A stretch of 64,000 nucleotides of DNA from UBA6022 sp049295575 (GCA_049295575.1 JBAQQX010000002.1:186001-250000), one strand, 5' to 3'. Positions 31,062 through 40,060 are shown, counted from the first letter of the stretch. Made by a program: numbers and translations. The notes: a model not told the origin generated them from the letters alone.

Positions 31062-32483
31062 TTAGTTCTGATCGGTCTGCTTCTTGGCAGCTTCGGCCGT
31101 CTTCTCTTCTTTGTATTTCTTGGTCACTGGCGCGAGGCCTTTGGCGACACGCTCTTTATTGGCCTTGATCTGCTTCTCGTCGCGGAAGCTGAATTTAATC
31201 GGCGTACCTGCAAAGTTGTAGGTATCACGTAGGAGGCGTTCGAGGTAGCGTTTGTAGCTCCAGTGAATGAATTTAAGGTTTGAGCCGTAAATGACGAACC
31301 ATGGAGGTGACATATCGGTCTGTACCATGTAACGTAGCTTCGGGTGAGTATTCTTCAGACCGGCTGGCGGGTGCTTTTGAACGGCTTTTTGAAGAAGATC
31401 ATTTAGGATACGAGTCTTGGTCTCTTGCTTACGACGAGCGTCGATATCTAGCGCAAGATCGAAGAGTTTTGTGACATTCTGCCCAGTAACCGAGCTGGTG
31501 AAGATGAGCGGTGCCCAAGGTGTAAACTTAAACGTTCGTGAGATGGTTGGTGCGATAGCATCACGTGTATAAGCGTCCTTGTCTTCGACACTATCCCATT
31601 TGCTAACAACGATAACCATACCCTTACCTGCTTCGTCGATAATACCAGCAAGACGTTGGTCGAGCTGCGTATTAAGTTCGTTAACGTCCATAAGGAGAAA
31701 ACAGACATCAGCTTCTTCGATAGCCTGAAGTGTTCGAAGAACTGAGAATTTCTCAATACCTACTTCTTGCTTACCTGGCTTGCGCATACCGGCAGTATCG
31801 AGGAGCTCGATATCACGAGCGCCATAGCGGATTGCAACGCGGTTAACATCTCGGGTTGTACCGGCGATATTAGCAACAAGTGCTTGTTGTTTACCAGCTA
31901 GTGAGTTGAAGAGGTTTGACTTGCCGACATTTGGGCGACCGATCAGCGCAACGCGCAGGACGTCGTCCGGCTGCTGTTCGAATTTTGCCGGAATGAGCTC
32001 AACGATTTCATCGAGGACGTCGATGACACCCGAGTTGTGCTCTGCTGACGTACGAACGACAGAGCTAATACCAAGGCGCTTGAACTCGTCGTTAGGCAGG
32101 CTTTCTTTAAGGTCAGCTTTGTTAGCGATAAGAATAACAGGCTTTTTAGAGCGGAGTGCTTTTTTGGCAACGAACTTATCTTGGTCGCTAGCGTATTGGC
32201 TGCTGTCGACAACGACAAGAATAACATCAGCTGCGTCAGCGGCTTCAGTGATCTGCTCTTGAATTGAGGCTTCAAACTCATCGTTCGGGTCTTTAAGGCC
32301 GGCAGTGTCGACGAGCCAGAAATTGTGATGCTTGTGTTCGACACGACCAAGAACATTGTCGCGTGTTGTACCGGCTTCACGGGCGACGATTGCCTGCTGG
32401 GCACGTACCATACGATTAAAAAGCGAACTCTTGCCGACGTTCGCTTGTCCAATAATTGCTACCGTTGGTAATTTAGAGGCCAT
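31062..32483 (-). CDS. der: Ribosome-assembly GTPase Der (EngA)
   Basis: A 473-aa protein with two tandem GTPase domains (G1 motifs GQANVGKSS near residue 12 and GRPNVGKSN near residue 183; NKAD and SKWD motifs) and a KH-like C-terminal domain (KTRILNDLLQKAV...). The double G domain is unique to Der, which is needed for 50S subunit assembly. The Lys/Ala-rich tail is an extra. It ends at a perfect bidirectional terminator. Confidence 0.96.
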   Translation of the reverse strand: MASKLPTVAIIGQANVGKSSLFNRMVRAQQAIVAREAGTTRDNVLGRVEHKHHNFWLVDTAGLKDPNDEFEASIQEQITEAADAADVILVVVDSSQYASDQDKFVAKKALRSKKPVILIANKADLKESLPNDEFKRLGISSVVRTSAEHNSGVIDVLDEIVELIPAKFEQQPDDVLRVALIGRPNVGKSNLFNSLAGKQQALVANIAGTTRDVNRVAIRYGARDIELLDTAGMRKPGKQEVGIEKFSVLRTLQAIEEADVCFLLMDVNELNTQLDQRLAGIIDEAGKGMVIVVSKWDSVEDKDAYTRDAIAPTISRTFKFTPWAPLIFTSSVTGQNVTKLFDLALDIDARRKQETKTRILNDLLQKAVQKHPPAGLKNTHPKLRYMVQTDMSPPWFVIYGSNLKFIHWSYKRYLERLLRDTYNFAGTPIKFSFRDEKQIKANKERVAKGLAPVTKKYKEEKTAEAAKKQTDQN

Positions 32484-32539
32484 AACTTCGATTAATTATA
32501 ACAGAGATAGCTTTACTTAGCGAGCGTAAGCATCTTAAC

Positions 32540-32568
32540 TTGCCTTTAATGACGTAATATATTATAAT
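32540..32568 (+). promoter_or_regulatory. Promoter of the 125-aa gene
   Basis: TTGCCT (32540-32545), 17-bp spacer, TATAAT (32563-32568). Confidence 0.75.
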
Positions 32569-32606
32569 ATCATCATCCACAAAGCCTACGAAAGGATGTG
32601 GTATTT

Positions 32607-32984
32607 ATGTCTACCGAAAAGACATCGTCCCTTACTCCCCCTTCTCGTCCTCGCGCATCTGCGTCTGATTCACATGACGCCGATAAGTTTGAAGACGGGG
32701 TGATTATCCGCATAACAACCGACAGTGGCCTGTTTCGATTCGTAACCTACCACGGTCAGCTCATTCTCAAGCCCGACAGCTATACAGCTGCCATACGGCA
32801 AAAGCAGGATGAGTATCCAAGCGAGCTATGCTGGATGGCCTCGGCGACAACACCGGACGGGCTGCTGACACATTCTCGCCTTGGTGTAGTTGGCGATGCC
32901 CTAATGGTGTCGGCGATTGGCCTGCGAGATTCTCGGGTGGGCCTGGGAGTTATTCAAGACACACTTGTCCATCGGCAGGTGTAA
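32607..32984 (+). CDS. Hypothetical protein
   Basis: A 125-aa protein. The first about 25 residues are Ser/Pro-rich and probably disordered (TSSLTPPSRPRAS); the rest is a compact beta-rich stretch (DGVIIRITTDSGLFRFVTY). AAAGGA 10 nt upstream of ATG 32607 decides against the GTG at 32598. Own promoter and terminator on either side. No family recognised. Confidence 0.65.
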   Translation: MSTEKTSSLTPPSRPRASASDSHDADKFEDGVIIRITTDSGLFRFVTYHGQLILKPDSYTAAIRQKQDEYPSELCWMASATTPDGLLTHSRLGVVGDALMVSAIGLRDSRVGLGVIQDTLVHRQV

Positions 32985-33009
32985 CTCCGTATCATGACTA
33001 ACTGCGTAG

Positions 33010-33055
33010 AGAAAATACTCCGCATCAAGTTATGGTGCGGAGTATTTTCTTTTTT
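33010..33055. terminator. Bidirectional terminator
   Basis: AGAAAATACTCCGCA (33010-33024) pairs perfectly with TGCGGAGTATTTTCT (33036-33050), followed by TTTTT. It serves the 125-aa gene and the convergent pseudouridine synthase. Confidence 0.92.
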
Positions 33056-33068
33056 GTAGATATATCAC

Positions 33069-33767
33069 CTAGCGCATATCGACGACTTCGTAGTCGCCAA
33101 CGGGTATATCACCGAGTGAATAATTACCAAAGTTTGTGCGATGCAGCTTTATGACTTCATAGCCAAGCGAATCGAAAGTACGACGAATTTGGCGGTTGCG
33201 TCCTTCATGCATTGTGACGGTCCAGTCTTTTCGATCGTCGTCAGATAGTCGCTCAAGGATAAGTTTACTTGCACCGTCCTCAAGTTGGACGCCGTAATCA
33301 CTAATCATTTGTTGATGGAGCGGCTCAAGGTCGCGGTCGAGGCGGACTTTGTATATCTTAGTCTTTGCAAACTTTGGATGAGTCATGCGATAGGTGAAGT
33401 CGCCGTCATTCGTCAGAAGAATAAGGCCTGAGCTGTCCTTGTCGAGTCGGCCGACAGACTTCAGTGACTGATATTTAGGCGGAATAATATCGTAGATAGT
33501 TTCACTTTCACCCTGCCCGCGACGTGAACAGACATAGCCAGTAGGCTTATGGAATGCAATATAAACGAAGGCTGTATTCTCTATGATTGGCTCGCCGTTT
33601 ACAAGAACCTTGTCTCCCGCGCGTAGTCGCCCGCCAAGTTCGGCGACGCTACCATTAACTGTCACGCGGCCACGTTCGATCAGTTCATCAGCCTCACGGC
33701 GTGATACGCCCAGCTGAAGCGCAAGGTGTTTATTAAGTCGTATAAGATCGTCAGTATCGTTATTCAT
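33069..33767 (-). CDS. rRNA pseudouridine synthase (RsuA/RluB family)
   Basis: A 232-aa enzyme: N-terminal S4 RNA-binding domain (LNKHLALQLGVSRREADELIERGRV), then the catalytic motif GRLDKDSSGLILLTNDG with the nucleophilic Asp, and GRNRQIRRTFDSLGYEVIKLHR at the end. It isomerises a uridine in 16S or 23S rRNA; which one cannot be told here. It lies 18 nt downstream of the response regulator and may share its transcript. Confidence 0.93.
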   Translation of the reverse strand: MNNDTDDLIRLNKHLALQLGVSRREADELIERGRVTVNGSVAELGGRLRAGDKVLVNGEPIIENTAFVYIAFHKPTGYVCSRRGQGESETIYDIIPPKYQSLKSVGRLDKDSSGLILLTNDGDFTYRMTHPKFAKTKIYKVRLDRDLEPLHQQMISDYGVQLEDGASKLILERLSDDDRKDWTVTMHEGRNRQIRRTFDSLGYEVIKLHRTNFGNYSLGDIPVGDYEVVDMR

Positions 33768-33785
33768 ATCTGGCCTAGTATAGCA

Positions 33786-34721
33786 TTACTGCTGCGGAGC
33801 TGGACCAAAAGGATTAGCAGGTGCGACGGGTTGTTGAGGCGCGGCAAATGATGACTGTTGTGGCTGAACAGGCTGCGCACCTGGCTGAGGTTGAGGTGTA
33901 CTTATCGACGGCGTTATATCAGCTGTTAATTCCCTGTCGATTAAGCTAGCGACGTCAGGGGTGGTTCGAGCTGGTGCCTCAAGAGGATGAATTATTCGCT
34001 CACCAAGATTTGCCGGACGCTGTGAAGAGAATGGCGCAGTTGGCTGAGGTAATGCCGAAGGCTGTACCTGTACTTGTGGCTGCGGTTGCGGCTGTTGGGG
34101 TTGTTGCTGCGGTTGTTGCGGAGGCTGAGGCCCAGGCGTAACTGGCGCGGCGATAGGTGCAGCTGGCGCTGGCTGAGTAAATACAGAGGCCTGTGGAGCT
34201 GGCGCTTGCATCTGCTGCGGCGCAACTGGCGTGGTATACGTCGGGGCCACTGGACGCGGTTGTACTGGAACGGGCTGAGGCGTATTCTGACGCGGTACGG
34301 CAGATGGAGCTGGCTGCGAGAAGACTTGCTGGGCAGAAGGTTGAGTAACGGGCGCATCACCAAGAACTTCATGTACAGTACGAACGACATCCTCAATACC
34401 GACTTGCGATTTTACAAGATAGCGATCTGCGCCGAGTTGTTCGCCACGTAGACGTTGGTCTTCGCTGCTGAGGGCTGTCATCATAATGACACGGATGTCT
34501 TTTGTTTCAGTTGTCGAGCGCAAGATATCAAGCATATCAAAGCCACTGATCTTCGGCATCATTACGTCGCTTACGATGAGTCCTGGCTTTTCTTTGATCG
34601 CCATAGCAAGCGCTTCTTCACCGTCACCTGCGGAGACAATATCGTATCCTTCGGCCAATAATCGAACGCCGTAGATTTCTCTCAGGCTTTTATCGTCTTC
34701 TACTAGTAAAATCTTGGTCAT
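33786..34721 (-). CDS. Response regulator with long Pro/Gln-rich tail
   Basis: A 311-aa protein. Residues 1-120 form a receiver domain (LLVEDDKS, phosphorylated Asp in IVSDVMMPKISG, MMTALSS, KSQVG). The remaining about 190 residues are Pro/Gln/Ala repeats without a DNA-binding domain, so output must be by protein contact. The preceding histidine kinase ends in a similar Pro/Gln-rich tail, suggesting the two partners meet through their low-complexity ends. Downstream of the kinase gene on the same strand, 55 nt apart. Confidence 0.88.
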   Translation of the reverse strand: MTKILLVEDDKSLREIYGVRLLAEGYDIVSAGDGEEALAMAIKEKPGLIVSDVMMPKISGFDMLDILRSTTETKDIRVIMMTALSSEDQRLRGEQLGADRYLVKSQVGIEDVVRTVHEVLGDAPVTQPSAQQVFSQPAPSAVPRQNTPQPVPVQPRPVAPTYTTPVAPQQMQAPAPQASVFTQPAPAAPIAAPVTPGPQPPQQPQQQPQQPQPQPQVQVQPSALPQPTAPFSSQRPANLGERIIHPLEAPARTTPDVASLIDRELTADITPSISTPQPQPGAQPVQPQQSSFAAPQQPVAPANPFGPAPQQ

Positions 34722-34776
34722 AATTACTCTTATTGTACTTGGCTACCACATAAAATGCTATAGCCCTTATGGTTTA

Positions 34777-36885
34777 TTATTGGGTTTGAGTTGGGCCGCG
34801 ACTTGGAATAGTGACACCCTGGGGTCGCTGGGCTGTATATTGAGATGGATTTTGTTCGATTTGAGCAAGTGGTGTGTTGCTGTATTGGCCAGGTTGAGCG
34901 GCCGCTGGCATGATTGGTTGTTGCTGTGGCATGGTAGCTTGCTGGGTCTGTTGTGGTGCTGTCGCGAGTGGCTGCGTATATGCTTGAGGCTGCGCCGGTG
35001 ATGCAACGGCAGGGAGTGGCGGCGCAGTGGTGGTTTGTGGTTGAGGTATGGCAGGTGCTTGGACTGGCGGTGGCGCTGGCTGCCAACTAGTCTGAGTAGC
35101 GGGCGTGATCGCTGGCGCTTGTTCGGTTGCTTTCTCTATAAGGAGTGTCGCCTCTTCGTGGCTAATCCGAGGTACTTCTAAGTAGAATGTACTTCCCTTT
35201 TTGTATTCACTCTCTACCCAGATACGGCCGCCCATTGTTTCGGCAAGGCGACGGCAAAGATATAGACCTAGTCCCGTGCCGCCAATCTCGCGCGTATCAC
35301 TGTTATCGACGCGGTAAAATTTCTGAAAGAGATGCGAAATATCTTCGGCTGGGATGCCGATACCGCTATCATTGACGCTAATGACAATATGTTCTGTATC
35401 ACCGCCAATGTCGATCGTCACATCACCTTGCGGTGTGTACTTGATGGCATTTTCGACCAAGTTAGAGACGACTTCTCTGAGGTGATCGTTATCGAGATTG
35501 GCGTAGAATACTGGCGTGAGTCGGCGGTTCAATTGATCGCTGTCATTATCTGGCATCGGTTTATAGAACATGCGTAGGCCCTTCTCGTCCGCTCTCGGTC
35601 GTAGACCTTGAATGACATCATGTATATAGGCTACAACATCAACTACCTTTGGATTATTAGACAGTCGCCCATCTTCTGCCTTACTAACATCAAGAAGGTC
35701 CTGGAAGAGTCGGCCAAGATGCTGGGCTGATTCGTGCGCCTTGGTGATAAAGTCACGTGCTTTGTCATCGATCTGGGCGGTAGCCGGGTTGAGTGTTAGC
35801 CCCAAGTAGCCTTCGATCGAGGCAACTGGTGTGCGCATTTCGTGACTTGCCGTGCTGATAAATTCGGCCTGCTCACGCTCTTCGGCTTTTTCCTTAGTAA
35901 TGTCGCGAAAAACAACAATGACACCTGAACCAATTTGTCCAATTGGTGAGGCGACAAGTGAGATGAATACTTTTTTGCCAGATTTAGTTGTTAGGGAAAG
36001 ATCATTAGTCCGTTGTGACTTATTGTCACCGAGAACGTGCTGAATTGGATCGGTTGCATCGGTGAGATCGGCACCGGCTCCATCTGCCAAGTTGAGAACG
36101 GATTTGTAATTGAGCGCCATGGCATCTTGCTTATCCCAGCCAAGAATGCGCTGAGCGGCCGGGTTAATGAGTTGAATAACTCCTTGACTGTCAACGGCAA
36201 TCACGCCATCGGCGATAGCGTTAATGACGACTTCCGACTTGCTGGCGACTTCACTGAGTTCATTGGCAAGGTCTCGATAGGCGCGGTCTCCTTTTGACTC
36301 GCTGCCTGATTTTTTGTGCCATATAAGGTAGCTAATGAGCAACGGTAGTTCGCCTGCGAGAATAACGGTCACGATAGTTTCTCGGCTAATACTGCCGAGA
36401 TTGAGGTACTGAAGGATAAGGTAGCTATTGACGGCGATAAGCATCGGCACGATACCCCAGGCGCCGAATATACCCGAGAACACGGCAACGAGCATCCAGA
36501 GTGCGATAAACGGTGACGAGCTGCCACCTGTATTTAAGACGAGTAGTGCGGTTGTCGCAACTAAAAGACCGTACACGACGAGTGACGCGTAAAAGATATA
36601 TTTCTTCGGTACCCATAGATAGGATATGAAACTGATAATTGCTGTCAGTCCGGCAAGACCGGCGGCAAGGTCACTGACGAGCAGTGAGTCACCGATGCTA
36701 CTTTTAACGTCGGTTGCAAAGTACGCCCAGAAATAAAGCACCACGACGATGGCACTGACGATGAACGTCGCTTCGCAGATGCGGCGATGCCAGAAACGAG
36801 TCAGATCATTTGGCTTGATAGCTGTGCCCCCTATTTTTTGTATTCTTCTTGTGGTTATTATGAAGCAAGCTTGCCAATCGCGCAA
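34777..36885 (-). CDS. Membrane histidine kinase with PAS domain and Pro/Gln-rich tail
   Basis: About 700 aa: six to seven membrane helices (first about 200 residues), PAS domain (VINAIADGVIAVDSQGVIQLINPAAQRILGW split across), HisKA box STASHEMRTPVASIEGYL, and HATPase_c motifs (NLVENAIKYTPQG, DSGIGIP, GTGLGLYLCRRLAE), then about 130 residues of Pro/Gln/Ala repeats. The start is unclear: the frame runs upstream through the terminator hairpin 36895-36934, which no start should precede. TTG 36885 is the first start beyond it; a site AGGGGG 7 nt before an ATC at 36819 is the best ribosome site and would remove 22 residues. Partner of the response regulator downstream. Confidence 0.85.
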   Translation of the reverse strand: MRDWQACFIITTRRIQKIGGTAIKPNDLTRFWHRRICEATFIVSAIVVVLYFWAYFATDVKSSIGDSLLVSDLAAGLAGLTAIISFISYLWVPKKYIFYASLVVYGLLVATTALLVLNTGGSSSPFIALWMLVAVFSGIFGAWGIVPMLIAVNSYLILQYLNLGSISRETIVTVILAGELPLLISYLIWHKKSGSESKGDRAYRDLANELSEVASKSEVVINAIADGVIAVDSQGVIQLINPAAQRILGWDKQDAMALNYKSVLNLADGAGADLTDATDPIQHVLGDNKSQRTNDLSLTTKSGKKVFISLVASPIGQIGSGVIVVFRDITKEKAEEREQAEFISTASHEMRTPVASIEGYLGLTLNPATAQIDDKARDFITKAHESAQHLGRLFQDLLDVSKAEDGRLSNNPKVVDVVAYIHDVIQGLRPRADEKGLRMFYKPMPDNDSDQLNRRLTPVFYANLDNDHLREVVSNLVENAIKYTPQGDVTIDIGGDTEHIVISVNDSGIGIPAEDISHLFQKFYRVDNSDTREIGGTGLGLYLCRRLAETMGGRIWVESEYKKGSTFYLEVPRISHEEATLLIEKATEQAPAITPATQTSWQPAPPPVQAPAIPQPQTTTAPPLPAVASPAQPQAYTQPLATAPQQTQQATMPQQQPIMPAAAQPGQYSNTPLAQIEQNPSQYTAQRPQGVTIPSRGPTQTQ

Positions 36886-36894
36886 CGGTGTCTC

Positions 36895-36934
36895 ACTAAA
36901 ATAGCCCAGCAACTAAATGCTAGGCTATTTTAGT
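36895..36934 (-). terminator. Terminator between the 83-aa gene and the kinase
   Basis: ACTAAAATAGCC (36895-36906) pairs perfectly with GGCTATTTTAGT (36923-36934), 16-nt loop. The T-run is part of the stem on either strand. Confidence 0.8.
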
Positions 36935-36966
36935 GTCTGGAGGGCAATCACTTCCCTCTTTGCTTC

Positions 36967-37218
36967 TTAGTTAATACTAAGGAGCGTCCAGCTTCCGCCA
37001 TGGTTATCGCTACGGAGACGATAGTCATGCGCGCCATCGCTCATTGTGAGGATTTGCGCAATGCGTTCGCCGCTACGAACCACTGTACGGAGTCCAGCAT
37101 CGATGAAATCGTAGCTAGATCCTTTATATTCCATACGGCGTGGATAGGCGCGTAGATCGCGACCGAATCCGATTGCTGTAATAGAAACGGGGCTGTTGAT
37201 TGTAGTTTGTTTGGTCAT
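36967..37218 (-). CDS. Hypothetical small protein
   Basis: An 83-aa protein, MTKQTTINSPVSITA..., basic centre (RDLRAYPRRMEYKGSSYDFIDAGLR) and beta-rich pattern ending GGSWTLLSIN; it may be a small barrel. TAGGAG 7 nt upstream of ATG. Own terminator follows. No family is recognised. Confidence 0.65.
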   Translation of the reverse strand: MTKQTTINSPVSITAIGFGRDLRAYPRRMEYKGSSYDFIDAGLRTVVRSGERIAQILTMSDGAHDYRLRSDNHGGSWTLLSIN

Positions 37219-37562
37219 ATTCTTACTCCTAAGATGTGAGGGATTGATTTATTTTTTGGTAAATAAAAAACTGACAACGAGAAAGATGGTCAGCTGCGGA
37301 TTTATGAGTAAGCTACGAGGAGACAAATAAGCACCGCCTGCTATTTGCTGTATCACCTGAAGTAGCGATTGAATATGTAGTGCGGCAGGGACGCTTGGCT
37401 GCATGTCCGAAGACGAGCTAGTGTGTATGTCGACTATGGGTTTTTTAGTCTGTTAGTAAAAAGGTTCTCCACCAGTACTTACATGACCTCCTTTAGTATA
37501 GCGCGTCCATTAGTTACGGCGTCAATAGGTAAACGTGTCGATAGGACGAGAATTGGGATAAG
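37219..37562 (-). ncRNA. 344-bp gap with candidate minus-strand RNA
   Basis: Read on the minus strand: TTGACG (37525-37520), 19-bp spacer, TATACT (37500-37495) would start RNA near 37488; CTGAC..GTCAG (37293-37271) followed by TTTTTTATTT would end it near 37262. About 225 nt with no credible ORF: the consensus ribosome site AAAGGAGGT at 37494-37486 is followed directly by ATGTAA. The evidence is weaker than for the RNA at 26472. Confidence 0.35.
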
Positions 37563-38321
37563 TTATGAGCTAAACGCCGACGGAGGTACGGCAACCTGTG
37601 TTTGACCGGTGTAGCTCCATTGAATACGAGCTCCTGCCCCGCCGCCACCTTCGGACATCTCGATCTTAAAAGGAATTTTTTGCCCAGCAGTAAATGCATA
37701 GGTCATTGTCCTCCACGTACAGCAGCCCGTCGCCCAGTGGTCTGCAACCAGCGTATTATCGAGGTACAGACGGAATCTGTCATCATACCAAAGATGGAGA
37801 GTGTAGGTGTCTGTCGTCGGTGCAGTAATATAGCCAGTCCACACTGCTGAGAAGTTATCGCTCGGCACGCCAGGGGCTGGTGCATTGCTGCCCCAGTTGT
37901 AGTCAACGTTCGGTTCAATGCGAGTTAAAACAGGCGATCCGGTCAATGTTCCGTTGTTATAGTACGAGGCAGTCAGCTGAGAGCAGTTGCCGCTTGAGCC
38001 GGCGCCGGCGGCAATTGAGTTGGCGCCAACAGTCTTTGCAGCAACGCAGAACCATTCTCCATTTTGAGTATAGTCATAGGTGATATCACTAGAGTTGGCG
38101 ATACTAACGTCGGCAAGCGAGGCGGGATAGCTTCCGTTTTGAGTGTAATGAATGCGGACCTTCTTGGCAGCTTGTGTTGCAGCAGATGAAACCTGTGATT
38201 GACGTGCTCGGTCCTGGATACCGTTATACGCGACGATCGTGATGGCGGCGAGAATACCGATGATGACAATGACAATGAGGAGTTCGACGATCGTAAAGCC
38301 TTTGGAGTGCTGTGTCTTCAT
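37563..38321 (-). CDS. Type IV pseudopilin fused to a PA14 domain
   Basis: A 252-aa protein: leader MKTQHSK, prepilin motif GFTIVELLIVIVIIG, pilin domain with a Cys pair (about 85-112), then a PA14 module (about 120-250) recognisable by VWTGYITAPTTDTYTLHLWYDDRFRLYLDN, VADHW and PFKIEMSEGGGGAGARIQWSY. PA14 domains commonly bind carbohydrate; the DDR segment can carry the calcium-binding Asp pair. A pilus-tip lectin for the host surface is the natural reading. Confidence 0.88.
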   Translation of the reverse strand: MKTQHSKGFTIVELLIVIVIIGILAAITIVAYNGIQDRARQSQVSSAATQAAKKVRIHYTQNGSYPASLADVSIANSSDITYDYTQNGEWFCVAAKTVGANSIAAGAGSSGNCSQLTASYYNNGTLTGSPVLTRIEPNVDYNWGSNAPAPGVPSDNFSAVWTGYITAPTTDTYTLHLWYDDRFRLYLDNTLVADHWATGCCTWRTMTYAFTAGQKIPFKIEMSEGGGGAGARIQWSYTGQTQVAVPPSAFSS

Positions 38322-38423
38322 AAGTATCTAGAGTATAAAGCAGTAGCTTTATGGTCGTCAATGAAAAAGCGTTGATGAGTTTCAGATTCGGCCCCTCTTG
38401 CCAGATGCTGTATGATGGAGATA

Positions 38424-39647
38424 ATGACTACGGTAAAAAACAAGCATACAACAAAAGAATTATTATGGGGGCGAATCGCCGCTAAGACGATATATTTCAT
38501 GCTCGGTATTGGCAGCGGAACGTTTGCGGCTACGATCCCGCGACTTAAAGATAGTTTGGCATTGAGTCCGGGCGCCCTCGGACTTGCTCTACTCTGCTGC
38601 TCGCTCGGCGGGTTCGTTGCGATGCAGTTCGCCGCTCCGCTTATTAAGCGATTCGGTCTCCGCTCGTTGCTTGCGGTACTCGCTCCCCTATTCCCGCTTG
38701 TTTTGATTTTAATCGCACTAGCTAATAGCTTTGGGGTATTGGCGGCTGCCTTTGCACTGTTCGGCGCCCTGACGAGCATTGTCGGTATTGCGGCTAATGC
38801 TCACGCGATCGATATCGAGAAGGCGTATGCAAAGACGATCATGAGCAGCTTCCATGCTCTGTTTAGTGTCGGTGGCCTGGCTGGTGCTGCAATCGGCGGA
38901 CTAATGGCGGCATACCATATGACCGTGCTGCAGAGTTTATCTGCCGTCGCCCTCGGCCTCTGTCTACTTGGTGGCCTCTTGATCGCCAAGCTATTTGATG
39001 TAACGAAATATAATTTTGAAGAAGACCATGAAGTGATTGAGGCAGCTCATAAGCGACATCGATCAAAGTGGTGGCGCCAAGTACTGCTTATCGGTGCTCT
39101 GATGTTTATCTGTTTTTTGACCGAAGGTGCGATAGCAGACTGGAGTGCGATCTATATGAAGGAGGAGCATGCGGTAGGACCATTCGTTGCCGTCCTTGCG
39201 TATATGATATTCAATGCTTGCATGACGATCGGTCGTTTAGTGGGAGACTCGGTAATTCGTCGATTTGGATCAGTTCCGACGCTTGTGTGCGGTGGCCTCA
39301 TGGGCGTTCTCGGGCTGTCGATTGGTCTCTTCTCACCAAACATTGTCGTAGCCCTGGTTGGGTTTGGTGTTGTCGGTCTGGGTCTGTCGGTGCTCGTGCC
39401 TATTTTGATCTCTATGGCAGGAAATTTGTCTGGCGGTGATCGTAATGTTGCCATTGCACGAGCGAGTGCCTGTGGCAGTATCGGCTTGATGGCTGGCCCT
39501 GCCCTTATTGGTTTTGTTGCCGAAAGATACGACTTACTCTTTGCGATGCTACTGCCGGTATTGTTGCTTGTTATTCTCAGTGGCATCGCTATGAGAATGC
39601 ATGCCATGGCTCGTACGGGATACAAGAACCTCGGTATTGTCAGCTGA
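38424..39647 (+). CDS. MFS transporter
   Basis: A 407-aa, twelve-helix protein of the major facilitator superfamily, resembling the FucP/YbjJ-type group (GIGSGTFAATIPRLKDSL; ALFSVGGLAGAAIGGLMA; ADWSAIYM; acidic loop residues). Substrate cannot be told. ATG 38424 is chosen; two earlier ATGs exist at 38412 and 38415. A bidirectional terminator follows. Confidence 0.85.
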   Translation: MTTVKNKHTTKELLWGRIAAKTIYFMLGIGSGTFAATIPRLKDSLALSPGALGLALLCCSLGGFVAMQFAAPLIKRFGLRSLLAVLAPLFPLVLILIALANSFGVLAAAFALFGALTSIVGIAANAHAIDIEKAYAKTIMSSFHALFSVGGLAGAAIGGLMAAYHMTVLQSLSAVALGLCLLGGLLIAKLFDVTKYNFEEDHEVIEAAHKRHRSKWWRQVLLIGALMFICFLTEGAIADWSAIYMKEEHAVGPFVAVLAYMIFNACMTIGRLVGDSVIRRFGSVPTLVCGGLMGVLGLSIGLFSPNIVVALVGFGVVGLGLSVLVPILISMAGNLSGGDRNVAIARASACGSIGLMAGPALIGFVAERYDLLFAMLLPVLLLVILSGIAMRMHAMARTGYKNLGIVS

Positions 39648-39663
39648 TAATAGTGCGGCACGA

Positions 39664-39693
39664 AAAAGAGGCTCTCGTGGAGCCTCTTTTTTT
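39664..39693. terminator. Bidirectional terminator
   Basis: AAAAGAGGCT (39664-39673) pairs with AGCCTCTTTT (39681-39690), followed by TTT. It separates the convergent MFS and DUF4234-like genes. Confidence 0.9.
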
Positions 39694-39706
39694 GTGATCG
39701 ATAGAT

Positions 39707-40060
39707 CTATTGAATCGGTTGGAATACTGGTTCGTTCGCTGGTTGCACTGGCTGAACAGGTGCATCTGCGAGTTTGTTGAATTCGTTCTGGATAACCATG
39801 TACCCAATAACACCGAGCAAGAACAGGAGAATGAATGCAAGCGCTGCAGACTGCTTGCCATTTGTTACCTGCTCAACACCCTCCGCATACTTCCAGAGCC
39901 AGTAAATGTTTACGATTGGAATAATGATAAGCCAAGCGGTTGGGATATTCGCGCCAAGGCGGTTCATCTCGATTTTAGTTTTAACTGGCCATACGATAGA
40001 GTACACACCGAAAGTAAAGAGGCATAGTAGTAGTACGGCAAATAGGTTACGTTTTTTCAT
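39707..40060 (-). CDS. DUF4234-like membrane protein
   Basis: A 117-aa protein with three membrane helices: FAVLLLCLFTFGVYSIVW, WLIIIPIVNIYWLWKYAEGVE, LAFILLFLLGVIGYMVIQNEFNK, the order and the Y/W-rich motifs of DUF4234 proteins. The short Pro/Gln tail is extra. AAGGAATATC precedes ATG 40060; the frame upstream to 40117 lacks a site. Function of the family is unknown. Confidence 0.75.
   Translation of the reverse strand: MKKRNLFAVLLLCLFTFGVYSIVWPVKTKIEMNRLGANIPTAWLIIIPIVNIYWLWKYAEGVEQVTNGKQSAALAFILLFLLGVIGYMVIQNEFNKLADAPVQPVQPANEPVFQPIQ

Noticed and set aside
33680..33700. Minus-strand CTGATGA resembling a second hammerhead core
   Set aside because: No GAAA or matching stems; it lies inside the pseudouridine synthase gene.
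33992..35086. Several long ORFs antisense or out of frame in the Pro/Gln-rich tails
   Set aside because: They are by-products of repeated CAR/CCN codons in the regulator and kinase tails and have no starts or ribosome sites.
37219..37562. SRP RNA, suggested by GCAGCCAAG on the minus strand
   Set aside because: The GGAA tetraloop and the symmetric internal loop of domain IV are missing.
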